NCBI GenBank assembly: GCA_002256935.1
Contig: NCGL01000001.1
Coordinates: forward strand, 62,001 to 126,000
Length of the DNA: 64,000 nt
Origin: Bdellovibrio sp. 28-41-41
Lineage (GTDB): Bacteria; Bdellovibrionota; Bdellovibrionia; Bdellovibrionales; Bdellovibrionaceae
Direction of reading: 5' to 3'
Under the pieces are notes generated by a model. The model did no database searches. It was given only the letters and a program-made list of their open reading frames with translations, and was not told the origin of the DNA. Both the position numbers and the translations under genes were made by a program. Shown piece by piece: positions 62,489 to 64,000 of the stretch (position 1 is its first letter; each line of letters starts with the position of its first letter).

Positions 62489-64000
62489 TTAGCTAAGCTT
62501 CGTATTAGTCTGTCCATCATCGATGCTTGCAATTGCTTTACGAGCTTCTAGTACATGCTGAGCTGTCATACTTAGGTCGTCCACACCGCATTCAATTAAA
62601 AATGGCATAATTTGTGGGTGATGGGCGATCGATCCGCACACACCGACATGCAGTCCGTAGGTTTTTGATTCTTGAATGATAAATTTCAGAAACCTTAGGA
62701 AACCTGGATGATTAGGTGAAGAAATCGAGCCTAAGTCGGCATTCATGCGATCACACGCGTTTGAATATTGGAATAAATCGTTAGTGCCAATGCTGATAAA
62801 CGACACTTCATTAGCCACTTCTTTTAACATGAAACCTAACGACGGAACTTCCATCATTACGCCCAGTTCAATTTCAGTGCTGTAAGGAATTTTCTTTAAA
62901 CTTAGTTCTTTTTGAACTTCCGCAAAGATTTTTTTGCTCTCGGTGATTTCCTCAATCGTAGATACCATTGGGAACATGATTCCAAGGTCTGTTGCATGAA
63001 CGGATGCTCTTAAAACAGCACGTAGCTGGTCTTTAAAAAGATCTTTGTATTTCAAGCATAGGCGAATTCCGCGAACACCAAGAAATGGATTTTCTTCTTT
63101 TTCTAAGTCCAAATAGGAAATAACTTTATCACCGCCGATATCGAGCGTTCTTAAAATGATCCGTCTATTTGGCAGACCTTCGAATACTTTTTTATAAACT
63201 TCGAATTGTTCATCTTCTGTGGGTGCTTTCACGCGATCTAAAAACAAAAATTCAGTTCTGTAAAGACCAACTAATTCTGCGTCGTTTTTTAAAACAGAAT
63301 CTACGTCTTGCGGACCAGAAATATTAGCACCAAGTGGTACTAAGCGGCCTGATTTAGTTTTGGTCGCTTGGTTTCTGAACGACTGCAATAATTTTAACTC
63401 ATTGATGTAGCTAACACGTTTAGCTTCCAGTTTTGCTTCCACTTGCGAATCTGGATTTAAATATAAATCCCCTGCGATAGAATCTAGAAAACCGACGTTG
63501 TTACCGCCCTGAGTATCCATATCAACAGCTGTGCGCACAATGCATGGAATTTCTAAAGAGCGGCAAAGAATAGAGGTATGAGATTGCGTACTGCCGTTCT
63601 TAAGAACAACACCCAAAACTTTAGATTTATCTAGGCTTAGCAACTGAGACGGACTTAAATCATCCGAAACCAAGATAGACGGCTGACTTAAAGATATATT
63701 TTCGTAAGCTTCAGTTGGATTTGCGATATAGAACAATACCCGTTTAGAAACATCGTCCAAATCATGAACTCTTTGTTTCATGTATTCATCATCAAGCTGG
63801 GCAAAAAGAGTTCTGAATTCTTCTACAACAGCGGTATATGCTTCAGTTGAAGAAAATCCATTTTCAATTTTACCAAAAACTTGATCTTGAACTTCAGGAT
63901 CTTCTAGAAGCTGAAGATGTGCTTCGATAACTTCGCGGCCTTCAGAATGTGATTTATCCATTCGGGCGATCAATTGGTTTAGATCGGTTTGAGACAAGAC
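62489..64000 (-). CDS. ptsI: Phosphoenolpyruvate-protein phosphotransferase (enzyme I), 5' end outside the window
   Basis: First enzyme of the phosphotransferase system; takes phosphate from PEP and passes it to HPr. The frame is open to the window edge, and comparison with family length (about 570 residues) suggests that about 50 residues are missing. The active His lies in SHTSILCRSLEIPCIV. The PEP-binding barrel shows GLYRTEFLF, GGDKVISYLD and GIMFPMVSTIEEI, and the catalytic Cys is in HVGVCGS. The upstream context (HPr and EIIA partners) is not visible; sugar transport or nitrogen-type PTS are both possible. Confidence 0.93.
   Translation of the reverse strand, partial: VLSQTDLNQLIARMDKSHSEGREVIEAHLQLLEDPEVQDQVFGKIENGFSSTEAYTAVVEEFRTLFAQLDDEYMKQRVHDLDDVSKRVLFYIANPTEAYENISLSQPSILVSDDLSPSQLLSLDKSKVLGVVLKNGSTQSHTSILCRSLEIPCIVRTAVDMDTQGGNNVGFLDSIAGDLYLNPDSQVEAKLEAKRVSYINELKLLQSFRNQATKTKSGRLVPLGANISGPQDVDSVLKNDAELVGLYRTEFLFLDRVKAPTEDEQFEVYKKVFEGLPNRRIILRTLDIGGDKVISYLDLEKEENPFLGVRGIRLCLKYKDLFKDQLRAVLRASVHATDLGIMFPMVSTIEEITESKKIFAEVQKELSLKKIPYSTEIELGVMMEVPSLGFMLKEVANEVSFISIGTNDLFQYSNACDRMNADLGSISSPNHPGFLRFLKFIIQESKTYGLHVGVCGSIAHHPQIMPFLIECGVDDLSMTAQHVLEARKAIASIDDGQTNTKLS

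Overview
The window is ordinary low-GC bacterial chromosome (roughly 40% G+C by eye). It is densely packed, with many 1-4 bp gene overlaps and Shine-Dalgarno sites of the AGGAG type. The gene mix suggests a member of the Bdellovibrionota, such as a Bdellovibrio or Pseudobdellovibrio relative: many exported or lipoprotein peptidases, a complete nucleoside-catabolism cassette, PilT and Tad-like pilus parts, chemoreceptors, and a set of Mla-type lipid transport genes. That assignment is inference; the window holds no rRNA and no diagnostic marker was searched.

Layout. 1-2.6 kb: a J-domain protein (cut by the window edge), grpE and hemW on the minus strand. 2.6-6.3 kb: a double-unit M16 peptidase and a DUF2914 membrane protein. 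6.4-9.8 kb: two small membrane proteins of the YqjD/YqjE type, a mosaic pseudogene carrying a chemoreceptor fragment, a hypothetical gene, then tatB-tatC. 9.9-18.4 kb (minus): a prolyl oligopeptidase, a three-gene acyl-CoA carboxylase operon, asnS and a subtilase lipoprotein. 18.8-25.3 kb: an S9 peptidase, two hypothetical genes and the operon deoC-deoA-punA. 25.4-29.1 kb: pilT diverging from rng-rplU-rpmA. 29.2-35.1 kb: obgE, a nadD-rsfS fusion, rlmH, comF, lolA, rimO and a hypothetical gene.

35.1-46.7 kb: a TPR protein diverges from a prepilin-like protein with a Gly/Asn/Ser-rich linker. A long minus-strand run follows: sucC, sucD, ndk, an RNA methyltransferase, a PilF-like lipoprotein, a RodZ-like protein, a GT39 glycosyltransferase, a PHP-domain protein and a DnaQ-like exonuclease. 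46.8-54.2 kb holds a lone MlaF-like ATPase, a 926-residue exported protein with its partner, and an mlaF-mlaE-mlaE-mlaD operon. 54.2-59.9 kb: a four-repeat YYSG exported protein, a probable outer-membrane protein, a 24-residue lysine-rich peptide gene, TadB/TadC-like proteins, the reverse transsulfuration pair and tRNA-Phe. 59.9-62.5 kb is a low-coding stretch with one intact chemoreceptor among broken gene pieces. The 5'-truncated ptsI gene closes the window.

The most interesting items are the NadD-RsfS fusion, the YYSG tandem-repeat exported protein, the lysine-rich micro-gene that resembles the unusual lysine-rich tail of L21 in the same window, the prepilin-like two-anchor protein, and the two gene-remnant zones at 7.1-7.8 kb and 59.9-62.5 kb. 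I see no CRISPR array, phage, transposase or obvious defence system.
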